A stretch of 43,397 nucleotides of DNA from positions 1 to 43,397 of the forward strand of contig NZ_ATDK01000562.1 of NCBI RefSeq assembly GCF_000444135.1, written 5' to 3'. The translations under genes were made by a program, and so were the position numbers. Of this stretch, positions 19,408-26,659 are shown in pieces; positions within the stretch are counted from its first letter, which is position 1; every line of letters begins with the position of its first letter. The stretch comes from Pseudomonas avellanae BPIC 631 (GTDB lineage Bacteria > Pseudomonadota > Gammaproteobacteria > Pseudomonadales > Pseudomonadaceae). The notes under the pieces were generated by a model, which saw only the letters and a program-made list of their open reading frames with translations, did not search any database and had not been told where the DNA came from.

Positions 19408-20375
19408 TGCGCGTAACCTTGCAGCCCTCAGGTGCGGTACTCGAAACCCTGCCGGGCGAGCGGATTCTGGATGCTGCACAGCGCCTGGGCTATGAATGCC
19501 CGCAAAGCTGTCGCAACGGTAACTGTCATGTCTGCTCGGCCTTGCTGGTCGAAGGGCGGGTCATGCAATCGGGGCAGGTGCTCGATCACGGCGAGATTCA
19601 TACGTGTGTGGCCGAGCCGCTGGCAGCGTGCGTCGTGCTGTGGGATGGCGTGCTGGCCAAAGGTGAACTGCCGGTGCGCAGCTTTGCCTGCCAGTTGAGC
19701 GAGTGTGTCGAAATCGGTGGCGACGTCTGGCGTGTGGGCCTGCGTGCGCCGGCCGGCAAGCCGCCGCGCTATCACGCCGGGCAGTACCTGATGATCGAGC
19801 GGGAGAACGGCGAGAAATCGGCGTTCTCCATCGCATCAGCGCCGCACAGCGGTCGTGAGCTGGAGCTGCACGTGCTGGCCCGCGAAGACAGCGCACGCAG
19901 CCTCATCGAACAGCTGCAACGCAACAAAATGGCAAGGGTCGAACTGCCGTTTGGCGACACCCACCTTGCCGAGCTGCCGGACGGGCCGTTGGTGCTGATC
20001 GCTGCCGGTACGGGCATGGCGCAAATGAACAGTTTGCTTGAGCACTGTCGCTCCACAGGCTTTAGTCATCCTGTGCACCTGTACTGGGGCGTGCGTCGCC
20101 CCGAAGATTTTTACCAGGTCAGCCACTGGGATGAGTGGGCGACCCTGCCCAACCTGTTCCTGCACAAGGTCGTCAGCGATCTGTACGGTTGGGAAGGGCG
20201 CTGCGGTCTGCTGCACGAGGCAGTTTGCGAGGACATCAAGGATCTCTCGGCGGTTCACGTGTACGCCAGCGGTTCGCCGGCAATGATTTACGGGACGCTG
20301 GACGCGCTTGTCAGTGCCGGTATGGATGCTCATCAGATGCGCGCAGACGTGTTTGCCTACGCACCACGTCCGTGA
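19407..20375 (+). CDS. 2Fe-2S ferredoxin/FAD-NAD(P)H oxidoreductase
   Basis: A 322-residue electron-transfer flavoprotein. The N-terminal plant-type ferredoxin domain (about 1-90) has the cluster motif CRNGNCHVC plus the distal Cys in IHTCVAEP. The C-terminal FNR-type reductase domain (about 95-320) has the FAD motif GQYLMIERENGEKSAFSIASAP and the NAD(P) motif LIAAGTGMAQMNSLLEH. It resembles the CDP-6-deoxy-glucoseen reductase/phenol-hydroxylase reductase group. It overlaps ubiD by a start-stop junction. In E. coli the flavin reductase gene fre sits next to ubiD; this protein may likewise supply reduced flavin for prenyl-FMN formation by UbiX. Confidence 0.92.
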   Translation: MRVTLQPSGAVLETLPGERILDAAQRLGYECPQSCRNGNCHVCSALLVEGRVMQSGQVLDHGEIHTCVAEPLAACVVLWDGVLAKGELPVRSFACQLSECVEIGGDVWRVGLRAPAGKPPRYHAGQYLMIERENGEKSAFSIASAPHSGRELELHVLAREDSARSLIEQLQRNKMARVELPFGDTHLAELPDGPLVLIAAGTGMAQMNSLLEHCRSTGFSHPVHLYWGVRRPEDFYQVSHWDEWATLPNLFLHKVVSDLYGWEGRCGLLHEAVCEDIKDLSAVHVYASGSPAMIYGTLDALVSAGMDAHQMRADVFAYAPRP

Positions 20376-20427
20376 TGCCGGACTGACGGCTGTATAACTG
20401 GAGTGTAAATTGCTACAACTGCTTATA

Positions 20428-20465
20428 GCGTCTGGCGATGTCAACGAGTCGCCAGATGCCTTTTT
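20428..20465 (+). terminator. Intrinsic terminator of the ubiD operon
   Basis: GCGTCTGGCGA (20428-20438) pairs with TCGCCAGATGC (20449-20459) with one G-T pair, then C and five T (20461-20465). It lies about 50 nt after the reductase stop. Confidence 0.85.
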
Positions 20466-20556
20466 GAAAAGACAGGCCTGTGGTCTGTGGCAACAACCGA
20501 ACCACGACACCCTGATGCCGCTCACCCATGAGCGAGTCAGCGGGGCTCGGTAAAAA

Positions 20557-20580
20557 CTGACAGCCAGACTGTCAGGGAGG
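20557..20580 (+). promoter_or_regulatory. Inverted repeat directly before the chaC ribosome binding site
   Basis: CTGACAG (20557-20563) and CTGTCAG (20569-20575) pair perfectly around CCAGA. The GGAGG Shine-Dalgarno starts at the next base (20576) and the ATG follows 3 nt after it. The hairpin could hinder or position the ribosome, or the DNA palindrome could be an operator. Confidence 0.45.
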
Positions 20581-20583
20581 CAA

Positions 20584-21252
20584 ATGGAGAACCCAATCAA
20601 CGAGTTGGCCGCTGCAGTGCACGACGGCCTCGGTCTGACGTACCCGCCCATCATCGACATGGGCCCACAGCTCACCCGCGAGCAACTGCTCGCATCCATG
20701 AGCGCCACCATGCGCCGCCACAAGGGCGGTCCGGTCTGGCTGTTCGCTTACGGGTCGCTGATCTGGCGTCCCGAGTGCACCGCCGTAGAGAGCCAGCGCG
20801 GTCGAGTGCACGGTTATCACCGCGGGCTTTACCTGTGGTCGCACGAACATCGCGGCACGCCGGAAGTCCCTGGCCTGGTATTCGGGCTGGACCGCGGCGG
20901 CTCATGCACCGGTTTCGCCTATCGCCTGCCGGATGATTGCCTCGAGAAGTCGCTGCTGGCCTTGTGGGAGCGCGAAATGCCTTATCCCTCATACCGGCCG
21001 CACTGGCTCAACTGCCGCCTTGAGGACGGCCGACAGGTACAGGCATTGGGGTTCGTGCTGGAGCGGCATTTGCCCAGCTATGCGGGCAACCTGCCAGACA
21101 GCGTGCTCAGCCAGGTGCTGGCCAGCGCGAGCGGACGTTACGGGACCACTCGCGATTACGTGGAGCAGACCGCCAAGGCGCTGCGTAGCCACGCCATGCC
21201 AGACCTTAATCTGGAGGCGCGGCTCAAGCGCTGCAAGTCAGAGACTGCCTGA
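20584..21252 (+). CDS. chaC: ChaC-type gamma-glutamylcyclotransferase
   Basis: ChaC proteins cleave glutathione to 5-oxoproline and Cys-Gly. The 222-residue protein has the substrate loop FAYGSLIWRP (about residues 54-63), RGRVHGYHRGLYLWSHEHRGTPEVPGLVFGLDRGGSC, and the ALWEREMPY segment that holds the catalytic glutamate of the family. The extended N-terminus (about 1-50) is typical of bacterial ChaC. GGAGG precedes the ATG at 20584. It is convergent with glpT with no spacer: chaC ends at 21252 and the glpT stop begins at 21253. Confidence 0.93.
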   Translation: MENPINELAAAVHDGLGLTYPPIIDMGPQLTREQLLASMSATMRRHKGGPVWLFAYGSLIWRPECTAVESQRGRVHGYHRGLYLWSHEHRGTPEVPGLVFGLDRGGSCTGFAYRLPDDCLEKSLLALWEREMPYPSYRPHWLNCRLEDGRQVQALGFVLERHLPSYAGNLPDSVLSQVLASASGRYGTTRDYVEQTAKALRSHAMPDLNLEARLKRCKSETA

Positions 21253-22602
21253 CTAGCCTTTGATGTCGCGGGACGTACTGGCGACCTGTTTGTGCCGCAG
21301 CGTTGGCGCAAGGAACACCATCGCCAGAATGCACGCGCCGATCAGCAGCACGAAGCCGCCATCCCAGCCGAAGTGGTCAACCGTGTAGCCCATCGCCGCG
21401 CTCGCCGCGACAGAGCCACCCAGATAGCCAAACAGCCCGGTAAAGCCCGCTGCCGTGCCCGCCGCCTTCTTGGGTGCCAGTTCCAGTGCCTGCAAACCGA
21501 TCAGCATCACCGGGCCGTAGATCAGGAAGCCGATGGACACCAGCGCGATCATGTCGACGGTCGGGTTGCCTTCAGGGTTCAGCCAGTACACCAGCGTGGC
21601 AATGGTCACCAGAAACATGAACACCATGCCGGTCAGGCCGCGATTGCCCTTGAAGATCTTGTCCGACATCCAGCCGCACAGCAGCGTGCCCGGAATACCT
21701 GCCCACTCGTACAGAAAGTAAGCCCATGAGGTCTTGTCGACCGTGAAGTGCTTGGCTTCTTTCAGGTAGGTCGGTGCCCAGTCCAGCACGCCGTAGCGCA
21801 GCAGATAGACGAACACATTGGCCATGGCGATGTACCACAGGAATTTGTTGCGCAGCACGTACTTGACGAAGATTTCCCGAGCGCTGAATTCTTCCTCGTG
21901 GCTTTCATCGTAGCCTTCCGGGTAATCGTTCTTGTAGTGCTCGATAGGCGGCAGGCCCACCGATTGCGGCGTGTCGCGCATCGTGGCGAAGGCGAATACC
22001 GCCACCAGCAGCGCAACCGCCGCCGGCACATAGAAAGCTGCATGCCAGTCGTTGGTCCAGCCCATACCCAGCAGAAACAGCGGACCAATCAGGCCGCCGC
22101 CCACGTTGTGCGCCACGTTCCACACCGACACCACACCGCCGCGCTCTTTCTGCGACCACCAGTGCACCATCGTCCGCCCACTCGGCGGCCAACCCATGCC
22201 CTGCGCCCAGCCATTGATGAACAGCAGCACGAACATGATCGTGACACTGGACGTCGCCCACGGCGCGAAGCCGAAGATGAACATGATCCCGGCAGACACC
22301 AGCAGGCCGAACGGCAGAAAGTAACGCGGGTTGGAGCGATCCGAAATGATCCCCATGAGGAATTTCGACAAACCGTAGGCAATCGCAATGGCAGACATCG
22401 CCAGGCCCAGTTGGCCGCGCGTGTAGCCTTCGTCGATCAGATACGGCATCGCCAGCGAGAAATTCTTGCGCAGCAAATAGTAGCCGGCGTAGCCGATAAA
22501 GATGCCTGCGAAGATCTGCCAGCGCAGACGCCGATAAGTGCTATCGACTTTTTCTTCGGGAAGGGGTGCCTGGTGTCTGGCGGGGCGGAAAAACCCGAAC
22601 AT
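21253..22602 (-). CDS. glpT: Glycerol-3-phosphate transporter
   Basis: MFS/OPA antiporter importing sn-glycerol-3-phosphate in exchange for phosphate; its loss commonly gives fosfomycin resistance. The 449-residue, 12-helix protein carries the GlpT features [31 protein letters not shown] (about 23-53, with substrate-binding arginines), [19 protein letters not shown] (about 128-146) and the cytoplasmic loop after helix 6 ([19 protein letters not shown]). Start ATG at 22602 with GGAG upstream. Upstream AT-rich DNA contains repeated GCGAA/TTTTC elements that might bind GlpR, not verified. Confidence 0.96.
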   Translation of the reverse strand: MFGFFRPARHQAPLPEEKVDSTYRRLRWQIFAGIFIGYAGYYLLRKNFSLAMPYLIDEGYTRGQLGLAMSAIAIAYGLSKFLMGIISDRSNPRYFLPFGLLVSAGIMFIFGFAPWATSSVTIMFVLLFINGWAQGMGWPPSGRTMVHWWSQKERGGVVSVWNVAHNVGGGLIGPLFLLGMGWTNDWHAAFYVPAAVALLVAVFAFATMRDTPQSVGLPPIEHYKNDYPEGYDESHEEEFSAREIFVKYVLRNKFLWYIAMANVFVYLLRYGVLDWAPTYLKEAKHFTVDKTSWAYFLYEWAGIPGTLLCGWMSDKIFKGNRGLTGMVFMFLVTIATLVYWLNPEGNPTVDMIALVSIGFLIYGPVMLIGLQALELAPKKAAGTAAGFTGLFGYLGGSVAASAAMGYTVDHFGWDGGFVLLIGACILAMVFLAPTLRHKQVASTSRDIKG

Positions 22603-22875
22603 GGAGAAGCTCCTGATTATTGTTTTTTTGCGAATGCGAATATTACATTTTCATTACAGAAAAAAGCAGTGCCTCCGGGCTGATTCTTTGTAGGAAATGC
22701 GGACGTTTGCCTGTTCTTTTATGAACATTGGGCGAATGTTTGTATGTGTTTCAAACGTTTGGGATTACTCCTACAGGTCTATCGGAAGACGTGTGCTTAC
22801 GGGCCTGTCGGCGGCCTTCTACCATCGTCGTCATTGCGCCAACGGGGCGCACCAAGACGATGAGCCCATACAACA
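22603..22875. other. Divergent spacer between glpT and the TonB-like pair
   Basis: A 273-bp spacer. The glpT-proximal part (22615-22665) is AT-rich and suits a promoter. A 10-bp palindrome CAAACGTTTG lies at 22752-22761. No gene or strong terminator is seen. Confidence 0.4.
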
Positions 22876-23532
22876 ATGAGAATTTCCGCGATCATGATTG
22901 CCGCAGCGCTGACCCTGCCTGTCAGCGCAGCCGAGTCATTTCTTGTGCCGATGCACACGCCGACACCGGTTTTTCCCGCTGAGTTGATCAAGACCCGCTA
23001 CGCAGGCAAGGTTCGGGCGCAACTGTGGGTAAAATCCGACGGCCAGGTCCGCGAAGTCAGGGCCATAGAGAGCGGCCACCCACAGCTCACCGAAGCGGTG
23101 GAGCAAACGCTCCGCCAGTGGCGCTACAAACCCTGGATCGGCACCGTCGGCGCGCCCCCGCTGGCCACCATCACCGTCCCGGTGATTTTCGGCTCCCACG
23201 GCTATCGGCGCTTCAACACCGAAGTCACCGTCGGCCTCGGCAACATCCGTTGCGGCTACCTCAACCACGAAGTGAAATCCGCCCGCCAGGACTATCCCAA
23301 GGAACCGCTGAGTAAGGTCGACGTGTTTTCCTACACCGGGCAAGCCTTGTTCGGCAGCCATGTTGCGCACCAGCGCACTGAGCCCGAGCGCAAGGCGTTG
23401 CTGGAACAACTGGGTGCAGCGATACCGGCAGTGGTGAGCAACTGCCGAAGCAACCCTGACCACCGGTATGGGAATTACCTGCCTGCGCCAGTCAGGGTGT
23501 TGATGGTGGGGCTGGCTGAGGGCAGCGAATGA
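22876..23532 (+). CDS. Secreted TonB C-terminal-domain protein A
   Basis: A 218-residue protein with a signal peptide (about 1-19, cut near VSAA-ES). A TonB-C-like domain follows: FPAELIKTRYAGKVRAQLWVKSDGQVREVRAIESGHPQLTEAVEQTLRQWRYKPW (about 37-92), then a less familiar C-terminal part with conserved Cys (NIRCGYLNHEV, VSNCRSNPDHRYGNYLP). Unlike true TonB it has no retained N-terminal anchor and no proline-rich spacer, so it is unlikely to energise receptors directly. It overlaps the next paralogue by ATGA (23529-23532), so the two are cotranscribed and probably work together. Function unknown. Confidence 0.75.
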   Translation: MRISAIMIAAALTLPVSAAESFLVPMHTPTPVFPAELIKTRYAGKVRAQLWVKSDGQVREVRAIESGHPQLTEAVEQTLRQWRYKPWIGTVGAPPLATITVPVIFGSHGYRRFNTEVTVGLGNIRCGYLNHEVKSARQDYPKEPLSKVDVFSYTGQALFGSHVAHQRTEPERKALLEQLGAAIPAVVSNCRSNPDHRYGNYLPAPVRVLMVGLAEGSE

Positions 23533-24164
23533 GCCGCGGGCTGAGCGTGATTATGCTTGCGGGGCTGCTTTGGGCGGGGGCCGCACAGGCATTGCCGTCG
23601 TATCCGGTGCCGTTGTACATGCCGGAGCCGGACTATCCGGCGTCGATGCGTCATACCTTGGTAAAAAACAGTGTCACCGTCAGGATTTTCATTCAGGCCG
23701 ATGGCGGCGTGCGCTTCCTCGAAGTGCGGGGGGCAACTGATCCGAGGTTCATCAGCCTGACCCGAAGTGCTGTTGAACAATGGACCTTCGAACCCTGGGA
23801 GCCACCGGACTCTCATCCCGAGGGCGAAGCAGTCACGGTCACGTTTACCTTCACAGGGCGACCACACACCAACCCGCCGCTGACATCCAATGCCGAGCTG
23901 AAGCAGGAGTTGTGCTGGCAGTTGAATAGGGAAATGTTCGAGGGTCGCAAATGGCGCAAGGACGTCAAGCCGGACGTGATAACGCGAACAGAGCTTTACC
24001 TGTCGAGCGGTCCGGTCATAGAGCAATTCCTCACCCTGGACGAGCGTCAGGCACTGGTTGTTGCGCTGCGGGAGGCGGCGCTGAGTATTGTCGCTCAATG
24101 TCAAAAGAATCCGACGCGCAGGTACGTGGATTATTTGCCGGAGAATGTGAGGAATGCTTTGTAG
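23529..24164 (+). CDS. Secreted TonB C-terminal-domain protein B
   Basis: A 211-residue paralogue of the preceding protein, arranged identically: signal peptide (about 1-22, AQA-LPS), a TonB-C-like domain (YPASMRHTLVKNSVTVRIFIQADGGVRFLEVRGATDPRFISLTRSAVEQWTFEPW) and a C-terminal region ending in QCQKNPTRRYVDYLPENVRNAL. That end parallels the SNPDHRYGNYLPAPVRVL of protein A. The start overlaps the upstream stop. The tandem arrangement indicates duplication followed by divergence. Periplasmic location expected; function unknown. Confidence 0.75.
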   Translation: MSRGLSVIMLAGLLWAGAAQALPSYPVPLYMPEPDYPASMRHTLVKNSVTVRIFIQADGGVRFLEVRGATDPRFISLTRSAVEQWTFEPWEPPDSHPEGEAVTVTFTFTGRPHTNPPLTSNAELKQELCWQLNREMFEGRKWRKDVKPDVITRTELYLSSGPVIEQFLTLDERQALVVALREAALSIVAQCQKNPTRRYVDYLPENVRNAL

Positions 24165-24441
24165 GAAGGGGAGTGTCAGTGAAGTACCAGGACCAAAGCC
24201 ATTTCAGAATGCGGCCCTGTGGTTGACGACGACCCTGTGTTTCATCAGAATGTTCGCGAGGGCTCAATAAGAGCAGGGCCTGCTCGATTCAATGACGATA
24301 CTGGCGAGCAGGTGTGGATTGTGCGAGGCGTCACTCGTGCGGTAGCGGCAACTGGCGACAACGGTTGGCTTTCGACCCCTTTCAGGCCCCGTGTCTGGAC
24401 GTGCTAAGCAAGCGCTGCGACTACCAGCCCTCTCGTACTCT
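24165..24441. other. Gene-poor spacer with a weak open frame
   Basis: No convincing gene. A rightward open frame at 24219-24407 (62 codons, GTG start) lacks a ribosome binding site and resembles nothing I know. It may be a remnant. Confidence 0.4.
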
Positions 24442-24468
24442 AAAAAAGGCGCCTATGGCGCTTTTTTT
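24442..24468. terminator. Bidirectional intrinsic terminator
   Basis: A6 (24442-24447), GCGCC (24449-24453), loop TAT, GGCGC (24457-24461) and T7 (24462-24468) form a terminator usable on either strand. The stop codon of the leftward toxin-like frame (24453-24455) lies inside it. Confidence 0.8.
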
Positions 24469-25031
24469 GGTTTCAGTGTCCCTACTCTGATCGCCGGTCG
24501 CCTCCTGAGTATTTTGTAGGCAGTGACCACCGAGTAGAAAAACCCTCGTTCAGCTTCTTCTTGTGGCGACAAAATTGCGCACCCTTTGGCATTGCGTACG
24601 ACTGTGAGTCGATGTCCATCACGCGTCTGATAACCCTCGCAATAAATCTGGGCGCCTGCGCTCAAAATTCCGGCAACAAATGCAGATGCATCCTGAATGG
24701 TTTTGCAGCCAGACTTGGCCAGTTGATGACCGTGCCCCTGCCAAATATGGTTGACCCCAAAGCCGCTACTGAAGCCGAAATGCTTACCTACACGCAAATA
24801 GATTTCTCCGCCTGGCAAAGTCAGATTGCGGCTCTCGTACATAGAAATGTAACCGAAGCTCAACTCTCCTGAGGTCGGGTGAGGGATGCAATAATCTTTG
24901 TCTAGAGTGGAAAAATCATAAGCTGTCGGCATATCCGCCGCGGCCAAAACAGTTGGTGTAGCCTGATAAGCCAGGTCAGGCCCGGTCGGCGGCGTTAATG
25001 CTGACAAAATCAAGTCGTCCGTAACAAGCAA
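24453..25031 (-). CDS. Orphan toxin-like domain, putative BECR-fold RNase (5'-truncated?)
   Basis: An open frame of 192 codons whose only full-length start is a TTG at 25031 with no Shine-Dalgarno; the first ATG is at 24932. From about residue 72 it reads LPGGEIYLRVGKHFG, then FGVNHIWQGHGHQL (about 91-104), GAQIYCEGYQTRDGHRLTVVRN and GFFYSVVTAYKI. This pattern (a His-bearing helix, then strands ending in a TAY motif) resembles barnase/EndoU/colicin E5-D/RelE (BECR) nuclease domains at the C-termini of bacterial toxins. No delivery domain is attached and no immunity gene is recognisable beside it. I read it as a detached toxin tip or remnant downstream of the pyocin cluster. The BECR call is by pattern memory only. 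Confidence 0.5.
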   Translation of the reverse strand: MLVTDDLILSALTPPTGPDLAYQATPTVLAAADMPTAYDFSTLDKDYCIPHPTSGELSFGYISMYESRNLTLPGGEIYLRVGKHFGFSSGFGVNHIWQGHGHQLAKSGCKTIQDASAFVAGILSAGAQIYCEGYQTRDGHRLTVVRNAKGCAILSPQEEAERGFFYSVVTAYKILRRRPAIRVGTLKPKKAP

Positions 25032-25098
25032 GGCCCGAGTCGGGAAAGCGGCTATTTTCTCACAGCTTTATTCGTGTTAACGGCGAAGTTGCTATCAG

Positions 25099-25191
25099 TT
25101 ATTTCAAGGCGGCGTAGAGGTCAGGGCCGAGCATGACCTGAGTAACGGTCGGGTCTGTTTTGAAGGCTTGCATCAGTTCCACTTGATGCAC
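25099..25191 (-). pseudogene. Short 3'-end coding remnant
   Basis: A 30-codon open frame (GTG at 25191, stop at 25099) reads VHQVELMQAFKTDPTV then TQVMLGPDLYAALK, protein-like in composition. It is in the same frame as the coiled-coil gene upstream but separated by that gene's stop and a second stop inside the hairpin. Probably the tail of a gene lost by recombination. Origin unknown. Confidence 0.3.
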
Positions 25192-25194
25192 AGT

Positions 25195-25228
25195 GCCGGG
25201 GCCAAGGCATCATCGCCTTGGCCCCGGC
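25195..25228. terminator. Perfect 14-bp hairpin after the coiled-coil gene
   Basis: GCCGGGGCCAAGGC (25195-25208) and GCCTTGGCCCCGGC (25215-25228) are perfectly complementary around ATCATC. It lies 15 nt past the stop at 25243. No U-tract follows on the leftward strand, so it may be a transcript end, a strong stabiliser, or a recombination landmark. Confidence 0.6.
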
Positions 25229-25242
25229 CTTGTCACGAGAGA

Positions 25243-25971
25243 TTAGTGAGTAGTGCTCATATTCTGAATCGTTTCGAGCCGGCTCATGTCGAGCGCGCCG
25301 TGAGGGTTGATCGCGTTCGAGAAGTCTGTGATCGCGATTTCGATAGTGCCTCTCAGTACTTTGATCGCGTCATCGATTTCTCGCGATGCCTCAGGTCCAA
25401 ACGTCACCTCGACCGCATGACGGGATTCGGCCTCTCTGGTGCGAGTTTCCTCGGCGTTGCGTAGGGCCAGTGCGTGCTCCGCTTCTTCGACCTGACGCTG
25501 TGCAAGTTGTAACGCAGCCTCTATGGCCCGTTGCTGGGCAGCTTGTTCTTCTGCATGCCGTCGAGCAGCTTCTTCTGCTTGGCGTTGTGCGGCTTCTTGA
25601 GCAAGGCGCTCAGCGTGTTGACGACCAAGTTCTAATAGCCTGGCAAGTAAGTCTTCGATGCTGCGCTTGAAGTTTTCCAAAACAAGAACGCTGTCAAAAA
25701 CGCTGTCTATGAAAGATCTGACTTCGGCTACCAAATCCACAAGGCCGCCATTCCCGGGTGCGGTGCGCATCTTTTCCTTAGGCGTATTGGCAAACTCGAT
25801 ATCTGTCGGCCGCACAAGTGCTCGTTTACTGCTGATCAGATGGTTGGCGGCATGTATGTGTTTGTCAGTTATTTCAATATAATTCATCCCGCCCCAGTCG
25901 CCGACGTGAGCCGCAATCTCGGCTTGTAGATCGCCAGGTAATTGCTGTAGGTGATGACGTAGTTCTTCCAT
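25243..25971 (-). CDS. Coiled-coil protein in the pyocin/immunity operon
   Basis: A 242-residue protein I do not recognise. The N-terminal part (about 1-70, with WGGMNYIEITDKHIHAANHLI) is followed by a helical stretch, then a long Ala/Glu/Gln/Arg coiled coil (about 115-190: AERLAQEAAQRQAEEAARRH and similar) and a short C-terminal helix. There is no signal peptide or membrane segment. The ATG at 25971 has AAGGAAAT about 7 nt upstream. It lies 48 bp after the second immunity gene and is probably in the same transcript. The coiled coil resembles that of the pyocin N-terminal half in composition, so it could be a bacteriocin accessory protein or the front of another decayed bacteriocin. Confidence 0.6.
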   Translation of the reverse strand: MEELRHHLQQLPGDLQAEIAAHVGDWGGMNYIEITDKHIHAANHLISSKRALVRPTDIEFANTPKEKMRTAPGNGGLVDLVAEVRSFIDSVFDSVLVLENFKRSIEDLLARLLELGRQHAERLAQEAAQRQAEEAARRHAEEQAAQQRAIEAALQLAQRQVEEAEHALALRNAEETRTREAESRHAVEVTFGPEASREIDDAIKVLRGTIEIAITDFSNAINPHGALDMSRLETIQNMSTTH

Positions 25972-26019
25972 GAGTGATTTCCTTTTTTATGGTGGTTGAG
26001 CTGATAGTGTAATGGGTAC

Positions 26020-26307
26020 TTAATTTTTGAATCCGGGCTTGTCATTTTTTGCTCGCCACTCTTTTATTTCTTTCATGACTCCTGCGGCGCTATCCTCTCG
26101 GCCTTCGGGTGGGTAATACAATAGGTCCGATTTTTCTGGATGCTCTGTCACTTCTGTAATGTGGTCGACAAGGCTAATAACGTATTCTTCAGCATTTTCT
26201 TTGGTAGCGCTTACGCCGTTAAAAAGCTCGTTCAAGACTTCCATGAACTCAGCTTCGGTATAGTCTTCAAGTTTTTCTTTTATATAATTGTGGTCAATTT
26301 TTATCAT
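26020..26307 (-). CDS. Colicin/pyocin DNase immunity protein, copy 2
   Basis: A 95-residue protein of the Im2/Im7/Im8/Im9 family, which binds and neutralises HNH DNase toxins. It has DYTEAEFMEVLNELFNG, ITEVTEHPEKSDLLYYPPEG (the family binding helix III region with the YY pair) and VMKEIKEWRAKNDKPGFK. It is a close tandem copy of the gene at 26390. I place the start at the ATG at 26307 by alignment; no good Shine-Dalgarno is seen, and the frame is open to 26415. Differences concentrate in the N-terminus and in the variable middle helix, so specificity may differ. Confidence 0.85.
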   Translation of the reverse strand: MIKIDHNYIKEKLEDYTEAEFMEVLNELFNGVSATKENAEEYVISLVDHITEVTEHPEKSDLLYYPPEGREDSAAGVMKEIKEWRAKNDKPGFKN

Positions 26308-26389
26308 GTTGCATACGTAGTTCTGGTGCCATAGGCCCCAGATGCCGATTCGCCATTTGTAATTTTGTTCCTGTGATCGATTTCGGATT

Positions 26390-26659
26390 TTACGTTTTGA
26401 ATCCCGGCTTGCCATTTTTAGCTCGCCATTCTTTTATTTCTTTCATGACTCCGGCAGCGCTGTCCTCGCGATTCTCAGGTGGATAACATATAAGATCCGA
26501 TTTTTCTGGGTGCTCTGTCACCTCTGTAATGTGCTGTACAAGACTGATAACATATTCTTCATTGTTGTTTTTTTTGTCACTCACTCCATTAAATAGCTCA
26601 TTTAAAATCTCCATGAACTCGGCTTCTGTGTATTCACTTAGCTCTGATTTTAATTTCAT
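26390..26659 (-). CDS. Colicin/pyocin DNase immunity protein, copy 1
   Basis: An 89-residue Im9-type protein: LSEYTEAEFMEILNELFNGV, ITEVTEHPEKSDLICYPPEN and KEWRAKNGKPGFK. Its ATG overlaps the stop of the pyocin C-terminal frame (ATGA at 26656-26659), the usual coupling of a DNase bacteriocin and its immunity protein. It is presumably the cognate inhibitor of the adjacent HNH domain. Note the conserved binding pair: YY in copy 2 but CY here (LICYPP). Confidence 0.92.
   Translation of the reverse strand: MKLKSELSEYTEAEFMEILNELFNGVSDKKNNNEEYVISLVQHITEVTEHPEKSDLICYPPENREDSAAGVMKEIKEWRAKNGKPGFKT

Noticed and set aside
20557..20575. CTGACAG/CTGTCAG before chaC as a LexA box.
   Set aside because: Spacing and half sites do not match CTGT-N8-ACAG; kept instead as a hairpin beside the ribosome binding site.
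22603..22680. GlpR operator upstream of glpT.
   Set aside because: The AT-rich GCGAA/TTTTC repeats are suggestive but I could not match a defined consensus with confidence.
24219..24407. 62-codon rightward open frame after the TonB-like pair.
   Set aside because: No ribosome binding site, GTG start, no recognisable motif; reported only as spacer content.
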